Source of the DNA: Sipunculus nudus
Lineage: Eukaryota > Annelida > Sipuncula > Golfingiida > Sipunculidae
Direction: 5' to 3'
Length of the DNA: 64,000 nucleotides
Assembly (NCBI GenBank): GCA_026874595.1
Contig: CM049311.1
Location: 51,279,676-51,343,675, forward strand
The notes beneath the pieces are model-generated. The model did no database searches, was not told the DNA's origin, and was given only the letters and a program-made list of their open reading frames with translations. Shown here one piece after another: positions 1 through 12,065 of the stretch (position 1 is the stretch's first letter; the number at the start of each line of letters is the position of its first letter). The position numbers were made by a program, and so were the translations under genes.

Positions 1-439
1 CTACGGAGGCCCAAGTGCCGTCTGAATCCAAAGAAGAATTCGTAGCTTGCGGGGTAAAAACCTCATTGGATTCCTGCGAGGTAATAAATAAGGCTAGGTC
101 CTTTCAAGACTCCTGGAGTGTTCTCTAAATAAGGCTAAGTCCTTTTATGACTCTTGCGAGAATATTTCACATGAGGCCAGGTCCTCTTATGACAAACAAA
201 AGTTTGTTTCTGCTGAGGAAAATTCCTCTGTTGACTACCATGAAGAGTTTGATGATAAAAAGGATGTAGATTCCTTAGATGACTCTGAAACAGAGTTTAT
301 GACTGACACTGTCAATGTCAGTTCTTTGTTAGATGATGTGAGGTAGCAGATTCCTCTCCTGACTCTGAAATGGAGTTATTTGAGCCATTTAAACATGATG
401 GTTTTGTATCACATTCAAATGATTTTTCAGATTCTACCC

Positions 440-700
440 CTATTAGAATTCTGAGGGACACTGGTTCAGGCCAGACTCTCATGTAAGCAAATACTTTGCC
501 ATTTTCTAATAGGTCTTTTACTAGTGCACTTGCACTTGTTAATGGTGTGTTTTCAGACAGGCACACTTCAGTTCCGCTTCACAGTATCCATTTAAAGTCA
601 GATTTGATTTCTGGATATATTACTGTGGGCATAAGAACTACTTTACCTTTAAGGGAATTCAGTTGCAACTAGGCAATGATGTTGCAGGTGATAAAGTACA
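440..700 (+). pseudogene. Retroelement aspartic protease remnant, copy A
   Basis: The active-site triad DTG is read at 457-465 within DTGSGQTLM, followed at once by TAA at 484-486. About 65 residues later the flap/C-terminal motif that reads LLGNDVAG in copy B is out of frame here, because copy A lacks one or more bases near 630-660. Retroelement protease normally cleaves the Gag-Pol polyprotein. The stop is shared with copy B and the frameshift is private to copy A. The protease is too broken to work. Confidence 0.65.
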
Positions 701-879
701 GCCTGTACCAATATTGACAGAAAAGCCGTCACTTGATCAGGGCACTTATCTGGAAAGTCAGGAAATTCCTGGTTTATATCCTTCATGTGCTGTAACTAGA
801 TCTGTGGCCAAGAAAAACACACATGAGGATAATGGTCCAGATGATAACACTCTGGGAGTCACTAGTGACTCGTCTAACG

Positions 880-2160
880 ACTCACCCGTACAGGATGCAG
901 CATTCTCAAGGTCAGAACTTATCGCGGAACAGCATAAGGACCCTGATATTTCATGCTTGTTTCCCATGGCAGTTTCTAAAGATGAGCTGTCACAAAACCC
1001 AGTTTGTTTCTATGTTAAAAATGGAGTGCTTATGCGTAAATGGCGACCACCTGATGAATGCGCTAATGATGAGTGGGCCATCAAACATCAAATAGTAATG
1101 CCAAAAAGCTTTCGCAGTGAAGTTATAAGCTCCTTTGTCTAGCCATTTAGATATAAATAAAACTTATCAAGTTAGTACACACTTCTATTGGCCTAACCTC
1201 AGGAAAGATGTTGTACAATATTGTAAATCATGCCATACATGCCAGATGGTAGGCAAGCCCAATCAGAATCCTCCTAAGGCCCCACTTAGGCCTATTCTTG
1301 CTTTCGAGGAACCATTCAGTAGGATTATTGTTGATTGTGTTGGACCACTGCCCAAAACAAAATCTGGACATGAATACTTGCTGACAATTATGTGCGCATC
1401 TACCAGGTTCTCTGAGGCAATACCATTGCGCAAAGTTAATGCCAAAAGTGTTGTCAAAGCTCTGACCAAGTTTTTTTACAACTTTTGGATTACCAAAATC
1501 CGTTCAGTCTGACCAAGGGTCTAATTTTATGTCTGGCTTATTCCAACAAGTTATGCTTGAGCTAGGTATAAAATAGCTCTTCGCCATACCATCCTGAAAG
1601 TCAGGGCGCCCTCGAGCGTTTTCACCAGACATTAAAAAACATGATCAGGACTTATTGCTATGACACACAGAAAGACTGGAATGAAGGAATCCACCTATTG
1701 CTGTTTGATGTCATAGAATCATTTCAAGAGCCTTTGGGTTTCAGTCCCTTTGAACTAGTTTTTGGACACTCCGTTCGAGGTCCATTGAAACTGCTTAAAG
1801 AAAAACTCTTGTGTGAAAATCCTGATTCTTTTAGTTTACTGCAGTATGTTTCAGACTTTCGCACTAAACTACACAATGCTTGTGAGACTGCAAAGTCAAA
1901 TCTAAAATCTGCACAAAGTATAATGAAAACAAAGTATGACAAGCACACTGTATGTAGGACGTTTGAGCCTGGTGAAAAGGTCCTTGGCTTACTTCCCATC
2001 CCTGGCAGACCTCTGGAAGCTAGGTATTTTGGTCCCTACATTGTTGACAAGAAAGTCAGTGATTTGAATTACATACTGTTGACACCAGATAGACGTAAGA
2101 AGAAACAACTGTGCCATGTTAACATGTTGAAACCATATTATGACAGAAAAAGCACATCAG
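880..2160 (+). pseudogene. Retroelement integrase, frameshifted, copy A
   Basis: Integrase inserts the DNA copy into the host chromosome. The N-terminal part is read from about 900 (ELIAEQHKDP). It breaks near 1140, then resumes with a zinc-finger region at 1138-1240 whose His residues (SHLDINKT, STHFYWPN) and Cys residues (CKSCHTC) fit an HHCC finger. The first catalytic Asp is in RIIVDCVGPLP (about 1321-1353). The second Asp (SDQGSNF, about 1508-1530) and the Glu (HPESQGALERFHQ, about 1596-1634) are both seen, but in a different frame from the first. The C-terminal part ends in HVNMLKPYYDR (about 2116-2150). The breaks near 1140, 1485 and 1575 recur in copy B, so they predate the duplication. 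Confidence 0.85.
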
Positions 2161-2289
2161 ATGTTGTACATAATGTTACTGCTGTAAATTTGGTAAACAC
2201 TGACCCAGTTAAAGTAGATACTGATTGTGAGTGTGATGTAGACATTCAGTGTGGTACAGTACTATTAAAAAACTCAGACGTGCTTTACA

Positions 2290-3250
2290 ACCTGGATGCC
2301 AAACTGTCACACCTTACCGCACAACAACAACAAGATCTCAAGAACCTTCTGCGGAATTATGAACATTTGTTTAGTGACATTCCAACGCGAACTAACATGT
2401 TGTGCCATGACGTCGATGTTGGCGAGGCAAGCGCAGTCAAGCAACATCCATAAAGACTGAATTCAGAAAAGCAAAAGTATCTACAGGATGAATTTCAATA
2501 TTTGCTGGACAATGATTTTATTGAACTTGGTAACAGTAACTGGAGTTCACCATGTATTCTTGTGCCAAAACCTGATGGAAGTTACCGTATGTGCACAGAT
2601 TATCGAAAACTGAGCTCTGTCACCAAGACTGACACGTTCCCAATTCCGAGGATCGATGATTGTATTGATAGAGTCGGTAGCTCCAGATATGTCTCCAAGT
2701 TTGACTTGCTAAAAGGATTCTGGCAAGTTCCTCTGACAGATCGAGCGAAAGAAGTGTCCGCATTTTTCGCAAGGACTGTACCAGTATAAAGTTATGCCGT
2801 TTAGCATGAAGAACTCGCCAGCTACGTTCCAGCGCCTCATCCATATGGTTGTCAAGGACATTCAGGGCTGCGACGCATATACTGATGACCTCATCGTGTA
2901 CAGCGACACCTGGGAGAAACATCTGCTAATTCTTCGCGACCTCTTCGAAAGACTCAGTGAAGCACGTCTGACCGTCAACTTAGTAAAATCTGAGTTTTGT
3001 CATGCACAAGTAACATTTTTGGGTCATATTGTAGGGAAGGGTCAGGTAAAACCTGTTGATGCTAAGATAAGTGCTATTTCTGCATTTCTTAGACCAGAGA
3101 ACAAAAAGCAAATAATCCGTTTTCTTGGTATATTTGGATACTTCAGGAAGTTTTGTCCAAATTTTGCTGCTGTAGCTGAACCTTTGACTAATTTGTTAAA
3201 GAAGAAACAAAAGTTTGTATGGAATGTTAAGTGTGAAAGTGCATTCCAGA
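2290..3250 (+). pseudogene. Retroelement reverse transcriptase, frameshifted, copy A
   Basis: Ty3/Gypsy-type RT. The pre-RT segment ends at a TAA (2451-2453). The fingers begin near 2490, with LVPKPDGSYRMCTDYRKL and the motif KFDLLKGFWQVPL (about 2698-2736), which carries the first catalytic Asp. A frameshift near 2770 precedes MPFSMKNSPATFQRL. The YxDD box reads AYTDDLIVYS (about 2876-2905) where copy B has Ile in place of Thr. Thumb and connection motifs (FLGHIVGKG, FLGIFGYFRKFCPNF) follow. RT lies downstream of integrase, with the integrase C-terminus and pre-RT segment in one reading frame from 1641 to 2453. Confidence 0.88.
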
Positions 3251-3380
3251 ATTTGAAAGCAATTCTGCAAAGTTCACCAGTTTTAGCATCTCCAGACTTT
3301 TCTGTACCTTTTAAGTTAGCTGTGGATGCTAGTGATACTGCTGCTGGTGCTGTGTTGTTACAAGAAGGCAATGAGAGCAT
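3250..3380 (+). pseudogene. RNase H N-terminus, cut off at the LTR, copy A
   Basis: The first RNase H strand, FKLAVDASDTAAGAVLLQ, is present with its first catalytic Asp. After ESIDH the sequence passes directly into LTR sequence (GGTGCTCC...). The rest of RNase H, any 3' internal region and the polypurine tract are missing. The first few bases of the LTR also do not match the solo LTRs, so a deletion fused RNase H to the LTR. Copy B has the same junction. Confidence 0.75.
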
Positions 3381-4166
3381 AGATCATAGGTGCTCCTTTT
3401 ATTGTGTGACACGGGCGTAACTCGTGTTTTTGTTTAATCCGTACTGGTTGAACTCTCGTTGTCATGTTGGCCTTGGGTTTTCACGCCTGGCCGAGGTCAC
3501 GTGATGACCCTGGTGTGTGGTAATACACAGCGATGTTTTCTAGAGAATTCCTGAAACGTGTGTTTACTGTGTTGTGTTGGATCCTTAAGACTGTTCGAGA
3601 AGTGGAAAATTCTCGGCTTGAGGTGTGAAGGTATATAAAGGGGCTGCGTTTTAGAAAGGGCAGAGAGAGCAGAGAAGATTTTCCAGCGGACGCAGAAGCG
3701 TGTGCCAGTTTCTGGGACCTTATCCGACGTGTGCGGCAATTATAGGTTTTATTCAGAGGTGCTCCTGGATTTTGCACATTTGGACTTTTTTTTGGAAAAG
3801 TTTACTTTCTGGGTTGTTGCAATCTGAAAATGTTGTCATTCTCCGAGAGTTTACATTTAAAGAAGTTATCGTTGTGACGGTGTTGGTATCCAGGTACTGA
3901 GCACATTATTTTCTGTGTGATTGTATTGTTTTGTTGCTATACCGCTGTTTTACTGTATAATTGTATTGATTTAGTGTATTGTATTGTAAGGTTGTTTTAA
4001 GAATAAATTATAGTTATTTGTTAACAAAAAAAAACAATGACTTCTTTATTCATTCCCCTAGACATTTCACGCTGCCTAGTGTTACAGAATCTGTTTTTTT
4101 TTATCTCCGTTACAGAATTTGTGTTCATCACGCATACTTGATCTGTTTATATAAGGTTCCATAACA
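3381..4166 (+). repeat. 3' LTR of copy A
   Basis: This matches the LTR at 14730-15513 and the solo LTRs at 36337-37096 and 47832-48632. It ends in CCATAACA. Intact LTRs of the family appear to begin TGTTACAGG and end GTAACA, but the start here is altered by the deletion junction. It contains a TATA box (3632-3639), a GAA/TTC palindrome just upstream and an AATAAA at about 4001. Confidence 0.85.
3593..3640 (+). promoter_or_regulatory. LTR core promoter with GAA/TTC palindrome
   Basis: TATATAAA lies at 3632-3639. About 16-40 bp upstream are TTCGAGAA and GGAAAATTC, an array of inverted nGAAn/nTTCn blocks. The same arrangement is kept in the other three LTRs. In the solo LTR at 36563-36582 it is a perfect palindrome, CGAGAATTGGAAAATTCTCG. 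The spacing resembles a gapped heat-shock element. A regulatory role is inferred. Confidence 0.5.
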
Positions 4167-5745
4167 CTATTAATTCAAGTAAAAAAGTTATAGCTAAAAT
4201 AGTAATTAGCACAATGATGATGTTTGTCCCTCATTCAAATAACAGTATTATACCTTATTTGAAAAGATGTTTTTATTTTATCAGATTTACTGAATCTTTT
4301 ATTTCGGTGAATAAAATTAAGCATGTACTGAAAGCTTCAATGTACAAAACTGTTCAATAGTGATTCAAGGAATAATCTTGAAGATGCCATGTTTTTCAGA
4401 TTTTTTATTACATATTTATAAAACTTGTAAATAAAAAATGAATCTGATAAAAACTGTTAATTAAAAAAGTGGATATGCTAAAAATAGGCTTAAATATAAA
4501 CTTAAATGCATTATTCCCTTGAAAGTTAAATAAAGGTATTAGTCCATTCGGTTCACTTGCCTGGCCATCTGTAATTTTTCATATGCATCACAGTATCTCA
4601 AAACGTTTACTGTTTTTCTTCATGACAGTCTTGTCAGAGTATTAGTTTTGAAATCATATATTTAGAACTTTACTGTAACCAAGTAGGAGGGCCCCTTTCC
4701 TCTTAGCTTCTCATATGCTTGTTATTATGAAAAACATTACAATAGAATATTTTGCATATTTTGCATTTGCAAAAATTTCAAACTTCAGCTGAGCGTCGTG
4801 ACCCATGGGTCCCTTGTTATTTTCCCTTTGCCGGCCAGTAAGTGTTTTTAACAATGTACCTTTTCCATTATCTCGTGTCGTACACTGGAAGTTTCATAGA
4901 CTGGTGTCTTTCAAAGCAAAGTAATTAACAAACTCCAACCGTTTTCAGGCCTCGGTTTCTTTGCTTGTCCGTGAGTTACAACGTCATAATTATAATAAAT
5001 AAATAACAACAGTAAATATATAAAAGTAGCCCTGGCTGGCACGCGAGAATCAAATCTAAAGAGGCCTTCTTAGCTGTTTTTTTGAGGGTTCGGTGGTTGC
5101 TAACCGTCACTGGTCAGTATAGATGCATTTAGTTCTTTATATTTCGTGTTGCTTGTTCAAGAAGATCCGAACATGATGTATAACGGTTATAGCGAAGGAG
5201 AGGAATGTCACCTCCATTAATAAAAATAACGAATCTATACTGTAATCTAAACGGACTACATAAAACTCAAAGTATACGTACATCTCCCTGTTTCTTATCC
5301 TAAAGATTTGCATATGGACCTTTCCGCCGGAAGACACTTATAGTCAAACATCCTCTTCCAGTAAGGTATTTTTTTGCGGCCGGATCCTCTGGTCTCAACT
5401 GTCAAACTTCAAATTTAATTTTGTCACAATTCAAGAAGAAATTTTCTGTTTACACTACACTTTCGTATGCTAACCAAATCATAGTTAGGCCTTTTCACAA
5501 AAAATCATGAGAATGGAACAAATGTATTCAAACATATTTAAATGGCAGATGTCTGGATATGCTTCACTACGTGTTTAACTACGCCATTAATTTGTGTGGG
5601 AATTATTTGTATATACCGAGTGCTGTATATTTCAAGGAAATGTCTATGTTTATAGAGTTATTTCTTCCCGTTGAGCATATATAAAACTGCTAGCTATAAA
5701 TCAAAGGATTTACCCTGACAGCGACAGGCATACTCTACACATCTG
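4167..5745. other. Non-coding flank of copy A
   Basis: AT-rich sequence without a convincing gene. It is present again at 15514-17095 as part of the duplication. At 4787-4817 it carries, in minus orientation, the dispersed repeat-end motif around GACCCATGGGTC. Confidence 0.6.
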
Positions 5746-5750
5746 AACAT

Positions 5751-6545
5751 ATGTACCAATACAAACCAAACGTGTACTAATACAAACCTAATGTGTACCG
5801 TTACAAACCAAACGTGTACCGTCACAAGCCGAAAGTATACCGCTGAAAATCAAACGTGAAGCGCTACAAACCTAACGTGTACCGCTACAAAACAAACGTG
5901 TACCGCTACTAACCAAACGTGTACCGCTACAAACCAAACGTGTACCGCTCAAACCACATGAGCAGAGTAACAAACCACACGTTTACCGCTATAAACCATT
6001 TGAACACAGTTAAAAACCAAACGTGTACCGCTACATACGAAACGTGTATCGGTACAAACCAAACGTGTACCGCTTCAAACCAAACGTGTACCGCTCAAAC
6101 CACATGAGCACAGTAACAAACCACACGTTTACCGCTATAAACCATTTGAACACAGTTAAAAACCAAACGTGTACCGCTACATACCAAACGTGTATCGCTA
6201 CAAACCAAACGTGTACCGCTTCAAACCAAACGTGTACCGCTCCAACCACATGAGCACAGTTACAAACCACACGTCTACCGCTATAAACCATTTGAACACA
6301 GTTAAAAACCAAACGTGTACCGCTACATACCAAACGTGTATCGCTACAAACCAAACGTGTACCGCTTCAAACCAAACGTGTACCGCTCAAACCACATGAG
6401 CACAGTTACAAACCACACGTCTACCGCTATAAACCATAAGAACACAGTTAAAAACCAAAAGTGTACCGCTACAAACCAAACGTGAACCGCAACAAACCAA
6501 TCGTTTACCGCTAAACACCATATGAGCATAGTTACATACCAAACC
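5751..6545. repeat. 21-bp minisatellite with 146-bp higher-order unit, copy A
   Basis: The basic unit is close to AAACCAAACGTGTACCGCT plus two bases. Seven variant units form a 146-bp block, marked by a CACATGAGCACAGT variant at about 5954, 6100, 6246 and 6392. The first units are more diverged. Open frames in the array are by-products of its composition. Confidence 0.9.
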
Positions 6546-7158
6546 GGTTCAGTCATCAACAGTTTTACCTTATTTATGCAACAACTAATCGTACGAAACT
6601 TCGTAACTGTAAATGTGGCTTGTCAACTACTAATTTTATACAGGGTTGAGAACGGAACAAAAACGTAGGCTTTCAAGAAAAACCCATTTTCGTTCACAAG
6701 AAAAACATAAACTAGCAAAAAGGTTTTAAAAATAGTAGATAAACCGATGAAGGACAAAGCGTATAGTCAACTTGGTCATGAGTGACGGAACTGTATCCAC
6801 TGAGAACCATACAAAAAGTTCTTTTATCAAGAGAGCACACCAGGTAAATAAATTACCCCATGTGACTTGTCACAAATGTTAAGTCAAGTAAATGTCCATC
6901 CAGGCTGTGTGGTTCGACTTCATGTAGTAACCACATTCATGGCATTTGTGATTCAGCAGCTGAATAAAAACACCAACTTTTTTTTATCTCACGGCAATAC
7001 GGCGTCTCAGATTTGACAGCTGTCGGCGCTGTCGCTGGTATTTCTCGTGGTGGTAATTAAACGTGTGGCTTTCTCATCTCCCTGTGTTACTTATTTTTCT
7101 TAAATATTTTTTTCTCTGAATATTATTGAAATTGTTTGGAAATTTTCAGCCTAAAAGC

Positions 7159-7253
7159 TAGCGACAGTCTGTCACCCCAAACGTCGATTTTTGATGAACT
7201 GAAGGGCCTCTCATTTTACCTCCGAAGGCCTGAGTGTCATTTTGTCATTGCTA
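7159..7253. mobile_element. 95-bp MITE-like element, 9-bp TSD
   Basis: It starts TAGCGACAG and ends TTGTCATTGCTA, flanked by CCTAAAAGC (7150-7158) and CCTAAATGC (7254-7262), an 8/9 target-site duplication. Its two halves match the two ends of the 2.66-kb element at 19347-22009, so it looks like an internal-deletion relative. The terminal inversion is weak (TAGC followed by a GACA block). Confidence 0.7.
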
Positions 7254-7262
7254 CCTAAATGC

Positions 7263-10200
7263 ATAAGATAATGCACATATTACTTAAAATGTTAATTTAC
7301 CTTTATAGGAATGGAAAATAAACAACTGTCCCTGTAGATGTTAATCTGTTATAACAAGGAGCAGTTAAATTAGTGTTTTAGATGACCATATTAATTATGA
7401 TCCGGCTTCAAGATACACCTGCTTTTCTATTTAGTCCTACAGATGATACTAGATTGAAGCCACATTTCTAAAGATAATCACCTTATAATCATGACAGGGT
7501 TCACTGTACAGAAGCATATGTCCACTGAATTAAGTCACCTGATCTAACCAACTAAAAACTACATGCACGAGGCTTCGTCTTAGCAAATGAAACCAATAGA
7601 ACTACATTCCCAAATATATATCTTTGCAGTGTAATATAAACCTTTATGTTTAAAAATAAGGATTTAATTATGTTTTTTTTTATTATTTATGTTTTTTAAT
7701 TCTGTTAAAGCAGAAATAAAGCTGGAAATTTGTAAATATTCATTTATGGTATTCAAAGTCGAAGACTTTCGAGCGGGAATTCGCCGAAAGGTTTCATGGA
7801 AGAAACCGCCACACGGAAGACACTATTTTCTCGTGTAATATCAGGGGCAGACAAAGAATTATAGATAAGAGGGTTAACAAGTAAAAGAGGGGGCTCAGCA
7901 TCCGGGCACAGGTATAAACAAGTGTGCCGGGAAGGCTTGTTAACTTAATATATAAATCTCCTATGCAGGGGTGTAGGGAAGAAAGCGGGTCTTTATTAAG
8001 GAGTGTATTTTTCATGTTTTGTCGAATATGATAGGACGCGCGCCACTCTGCGCCCCTCTAATCTACCTTGAATATTCAGTTCTCTCTGATGTCACCATAG
8101 TAGAACATGTCTGAACCAGGTTCTGCCCTTAGTTCCGTTTGACAGTAGACAATAGGGGATTCTTAATATTCCTCATGAATAATTAATCAGCTAGCGAAAG
8201 CGAGGCTTACTGGGAATAACAGGGAGCATGTGCTCACTCACCATGGCTATGTACAGCAACACAGACCTGTCAGTTGTTCCATTTATCCACTTCAAATTTG
8301 TGGATGCTTACAAACAAATTTTGTTAAAAACATCTGGAAAGAAGTGTAAATCCAAAGGAATCTGCTGCTATGAGCACAATGAGAACCCGACTTGTAAGGG
8401 AGGTACTTTCCAGTGACTCTTAACATAATAAAGTTAAAGACCCTTAATTGGGCTCACATCTACTTGGCTCTACGGTCTATGCTAGCTATGAATCAAACCA
8501 CAGGATGCCATTAATTGCCCGAGGTGAATTAAAATATCAAGATATACAAGTGTCGGGCACAGGTGCTGACTGATACACATTCCAGACGGCACAGAATGAG
8601 GTGGTCTGTGCATGGTTCCTCTGATGGTGTACCTTAATACTAAGTATCTTGTTTCATGTTCAGTAGGCACCAAGAGACACACACACCAAAACACTTTCGG
8701 CAGTACGCTGCTTATACTGCCATTATAAAGTCATTAACTTAATAAAGACTAATAAAGCATAAATGAAACATGTCTGCCTCTGTGATTGTTAAAAGTGTTC
8801 TGAAATGAAATTATGAAATGTTTTCTATTCACAAGCCTATTAAAAATATAGATGTAGGTATGCTGTATCTGGCACCAATGGAAAATACTCTGTATTTTTA
8901 GTGGCATAACCAACACATAGCTTTCAAGTGAAACACTATGTCACAGGTCATTTTAAAAAAAATATATCGCTCCTCATTAGATAGTGATATGGTAAGTTCC
9001 TGGGCATGGCAAGGATTATATTAGTGCATGGGCAGAAACAGAATTTTATAAATGATACCTTTTTCCCGCAAGACTTTACATATTTTGAGAAAAAAATATA
9101 AAAATATGTAAGGTATGAATTATGGAATAATATATTCATTTTAATTAATGCTCAACACTTCACCAGCTCCAATCCTTTTAACTCAGGTTAGTTACTTAAA
9201 AAATTCTTTATAAATCGAATATGAAAAGTAATGTGTCATATACTAAAACTTCATATTTGTTATGAATAAAGAGTTAAAATATACTGACGGCGTGTCCTAC
9301 AGCTGTAGACATAAACTGCATTGACAAACAATGGAAACGGTGACACAAGAATTGCATGAGTTTAATAAATATTCTTTAAATTGCAGTGGGTCTAGGCCGG
9401 TCATGTGGGGATATATCTATAATTGTTTCACAATCATGTAATTTAAGGGCTTTAAAGCTATCCACAGACGCCATCTTAGAGGGCCTCAAGTAAAAATGAG
9501 GAAATGATGACATTAAGTTTTGGTAATACAAAAATTAAACCCCTTCAACCAATTGAGACATATCAATGTATCTATTATCTATAAACCAGTAAGGGGATCA
9601 ATGCTTCGCTGGTAAAAACTATATGCAGATCTTTGCTAAATGTCGTCATCAAGTTAAATATGTTGGTAGTCTTCTATCATTATTTATTTATGTTATTTAT
9701 TTATTTTAATAAAGTACAATTAATTGCATGTGTATGGAAACAGATTTTGTGAAACAGCACAGTATTTTAAAATATATTGACACGTACATAATAAAGGTAA
9801 GGCAAAACCAAATGAGGGCATGGACCATGTAAAAATGCTATTTTAATATGTGCCTTTATAAATTGATACAGATCATTAAAAATCATTGTTCTAAAATGGT
9901 TGTTCATTTACTTAATTCTATGAACAAATATAACAAACAGCAGACCAAACCAGGAACATATGAACACACAATCACAAAGAGTCCCTCGTCCAGATGTATG
10001 AATTAATTAGTAATTTCCACTGTTTCTTTCTACCTGGATCACTTATGAAAACTAATGAAAAATCAAATCTGATGTCCAATTAGTAAATGAGTAGGATGAG
10101 AGAACAGAATAGGCTGTGACACGACCTGCCTTGCTGAGCTAAACTATATCAGCACATGTGTTACTGCTGTGACAAGTAAGCACGTGTCTTTGTTATTCCC

Positions 10201-11050
10201 CATTGGCCTCGCTTTTGCCTCTGGTATGTGTGGCATGCATAGAATTTAAGAGTCCCCTATGTCTCGCCTGTATTGCTACATACAAGGCCCTCAGTTAAAA
10301 AAAAACACAATCGCTACAAGCAATGCCCTCAGCTTAAAAAAAAAACACACAATCGCTCGTTCAGATTAAACTAGCGACAAGAAGCAAGTCTACAGGAGCA
10401 CTTTTATCATTGTGAAACCCGACCTCGTGCCGCCAGCTCCAGTGATACAGAGACAGCTTGAGTATCTTGTATCAAGTTTATATAAGAGCTCTGTTTAAGG
10501 GCCAGGTTCCAATGCCCCAGATTTACATAATTACTGCTAACCTTCATTTGTCTTGTACTCACTAATATTTACGATTGTCATGTTGACCCGGCAGTTTACT
10601 CTTTATTTCACTGTTAGGTATGAATCTAGCTGTGATGAAATGTAATATGAACCTGGTTAATGACTTATTATTAGTCGTGACTGTAAGACCATGTATACAC
10701 AGACTGGGCGGGTACGATAGACTTTCTTATACAGACAAGAGGGACTAAATGCAGCTAGCACGTAATGCAAGCAAACCTTATTTTTATTATATTTATCTGC
10801 TTTCACCACTATGAATAGTTAGTTATGAAAATGCATTCTATAAATCTTGTGGTGCATCTTTCAGATAAATTATTTACGAAACTTAACAACATTATATATC
10901 ATAAGACAGTACCAAATAGATGTCTGATACATCGAATGTTATGTTTCCACTTAAAAATATCAGGATTTATAAATGAATATGGGTGCAAAAATTAAGTATT
11001 AGAATTCATGTTATGATCAGTAATAGATCAGATGAGTAAATTTGTTTGTA
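7263..11050. other. Gene-free spacer between the duplicated copies
   Basis: No supported gene. Open frames are short and lack recognisable motifs. The longest Cys-containing one (8228-8416) has nothing to support it. A small tandem duplication of about 43 bp (CCCTCAG...AAAAACAC...AATCGCT) lies at about 10289-10360. Confidence 0.5.
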
Positions 11051-11159
11051 TTTTTTAGAACAAGAGACCAATGTGGCGATTTTGTTTCAGAAATGAAATT
11101 GTAACTGATTCGGACATTTTCTGAAGTACACAACGCGAAATCAATTCAATCCAACAATT

Positions 11160-11235
11160 CAACAAAGTCTGTAATTACTGCAAGAAGGAAGGTCATCAAA
11201 TATCTGACTCCTGGAAACTTGCGAATAAACCAAAT
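11160..11235 (+). pseudogene. Gag zinc-knuckle remnant, copy B
   Basis: The frame reads CNYCKKEGHQISDS. This fits the CX2CX4HX4C nucleic-acid-binding knuckle of Gag except that the last Cys codon is TCC (Ser). Stops follow at about 11270. It shows that the sequence upstream of the protease is the end of Gag. Confidence 0.6.
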
Positions 11236-11799
11236 AGCCACCTTCTGTGTTTGTTTCAAAATCTATGCATAGCATAGTACAAGAGTCAGGCTCTTTTCAT
11301 GTAAAAAAGGGGTACAACTCCTTTGTTGACTCAAATAAAGAGTTTGATGCTACGGAGGCCCAAGTGCCGTCTGAATCCAAAGAAGAATTCGTAGCTTGCG
11401 GGGTAAAAACCTCATTGGATTCCTGCGAGGTAATAAATAAGGCTAGGTCCTTTCAAGACTCCTGGAGTGTTCTCTAAATAAGGCTAAGTCCTTTTATGAC
11501 TCTTGCGAGAATATTTCACATGAGGCCAGGTCCTCTTATGACAAACAAAAGTTTGTTTCTGCTGAGGAAAATTCCTCTGTTGACTACCATGAAGAGTTTG
11601 ATGATAAAAAGGATGTAGATTCCTTAGATGACTCTGAAACAGAGTTTATGACTGACACTGTCAATGTCAGTTCTTTGTTAGATGATGTGAGGTAGCAGAT
11701 TCCTCTCCTGACTCTGAAATGGAGTTATTTGAGCCATTTAAACATGATGGTTTTGTATCACATTCAAATGATTTTCAGATTCTACCCCTATTAGAATTC

Positions 11800-12065
11800 T
11801 GAGGGACACTGGTTCAGGCCAGACTCTCATGTAAGCAAATACTTTGCCATTTTCTAATAGGTCCTTTACTAGTGCACTTGCACTTGTTAATGGTGTGTTT
11901 TCAGACAGGCACACTTCAGTTCCGCTTCACAGTATCCATTTAAAGTCAGATTTGATTTCTGGATATATTACTGTGGGCATAAGCACTAATTTACCCTTTA
12001 AGGGAATTCAGTTGCTACTAGGCAATGATGTTGCAGGTGATAAAGTACAGCCTGTACCAATATTG
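11800..12065 (+). pseudogene. Protease remnant, copy B
   Basis: DTGSGQTLM is followed by TAA (11832-11834) as in copy A. After the stop the frame stays open through LLGNDVAGDKV (about 12014-12046) and on into the linker and integrase N-terminus, to 12491. The part after the stop is more intact than in copy A. Confidence 0.65.

Larger units (their letters stand above)
1..4166 (+). mobile_element. LTR retrotransposon copy A, dead, 5' end outside window
   Basis: Decayed Ty3/Gypsy-type element. In order it shows an acidic Gag-Pro linker, protease remnants, integrase (zinc finger, DDE core, C-terminal part), reverse transcriptase, the first part of RNase H and then a 3' LTR. Integrase lies before RT. 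That is the Ty1/copia-like order, but on Gypsy-type protein motifs, as known for Gmr1-type elements. The reading frame is broken by at least a stop after the protease active-site motif, frameshifts in protease and integrase, a stop before RT, a frameshift inside RT and loss of most of RNase H. Copy B (11060-15513) carries nearly all the same lesions. The 5' LTR and most of Gag would lie left of the window. The element cannot encode its own enzymes. Confidence 0.9.
1..7090 (+). repeat. Segmental duplication, left copy
   Basis: Sequence 1-7090 matches 11350-18458 almost base for base, through the retroelement, LTR, flank and minisatellite. The match ends after CCCTGTGTTAC at 7090. The left end is outside the window. 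Confidence 0.93.

Noticed and set aside
5919-6399. Open frames such as MYRYIPNVYRYKPNVYR in the 21-bp array
   Set aside because: By-products of the minisatellite on both strands, with no start context or codon bias.
8228-8416. Small Cys-containing frame
   Set aside because: 62 codons, no signal peptide, homologous motif or splice support; probably chance.
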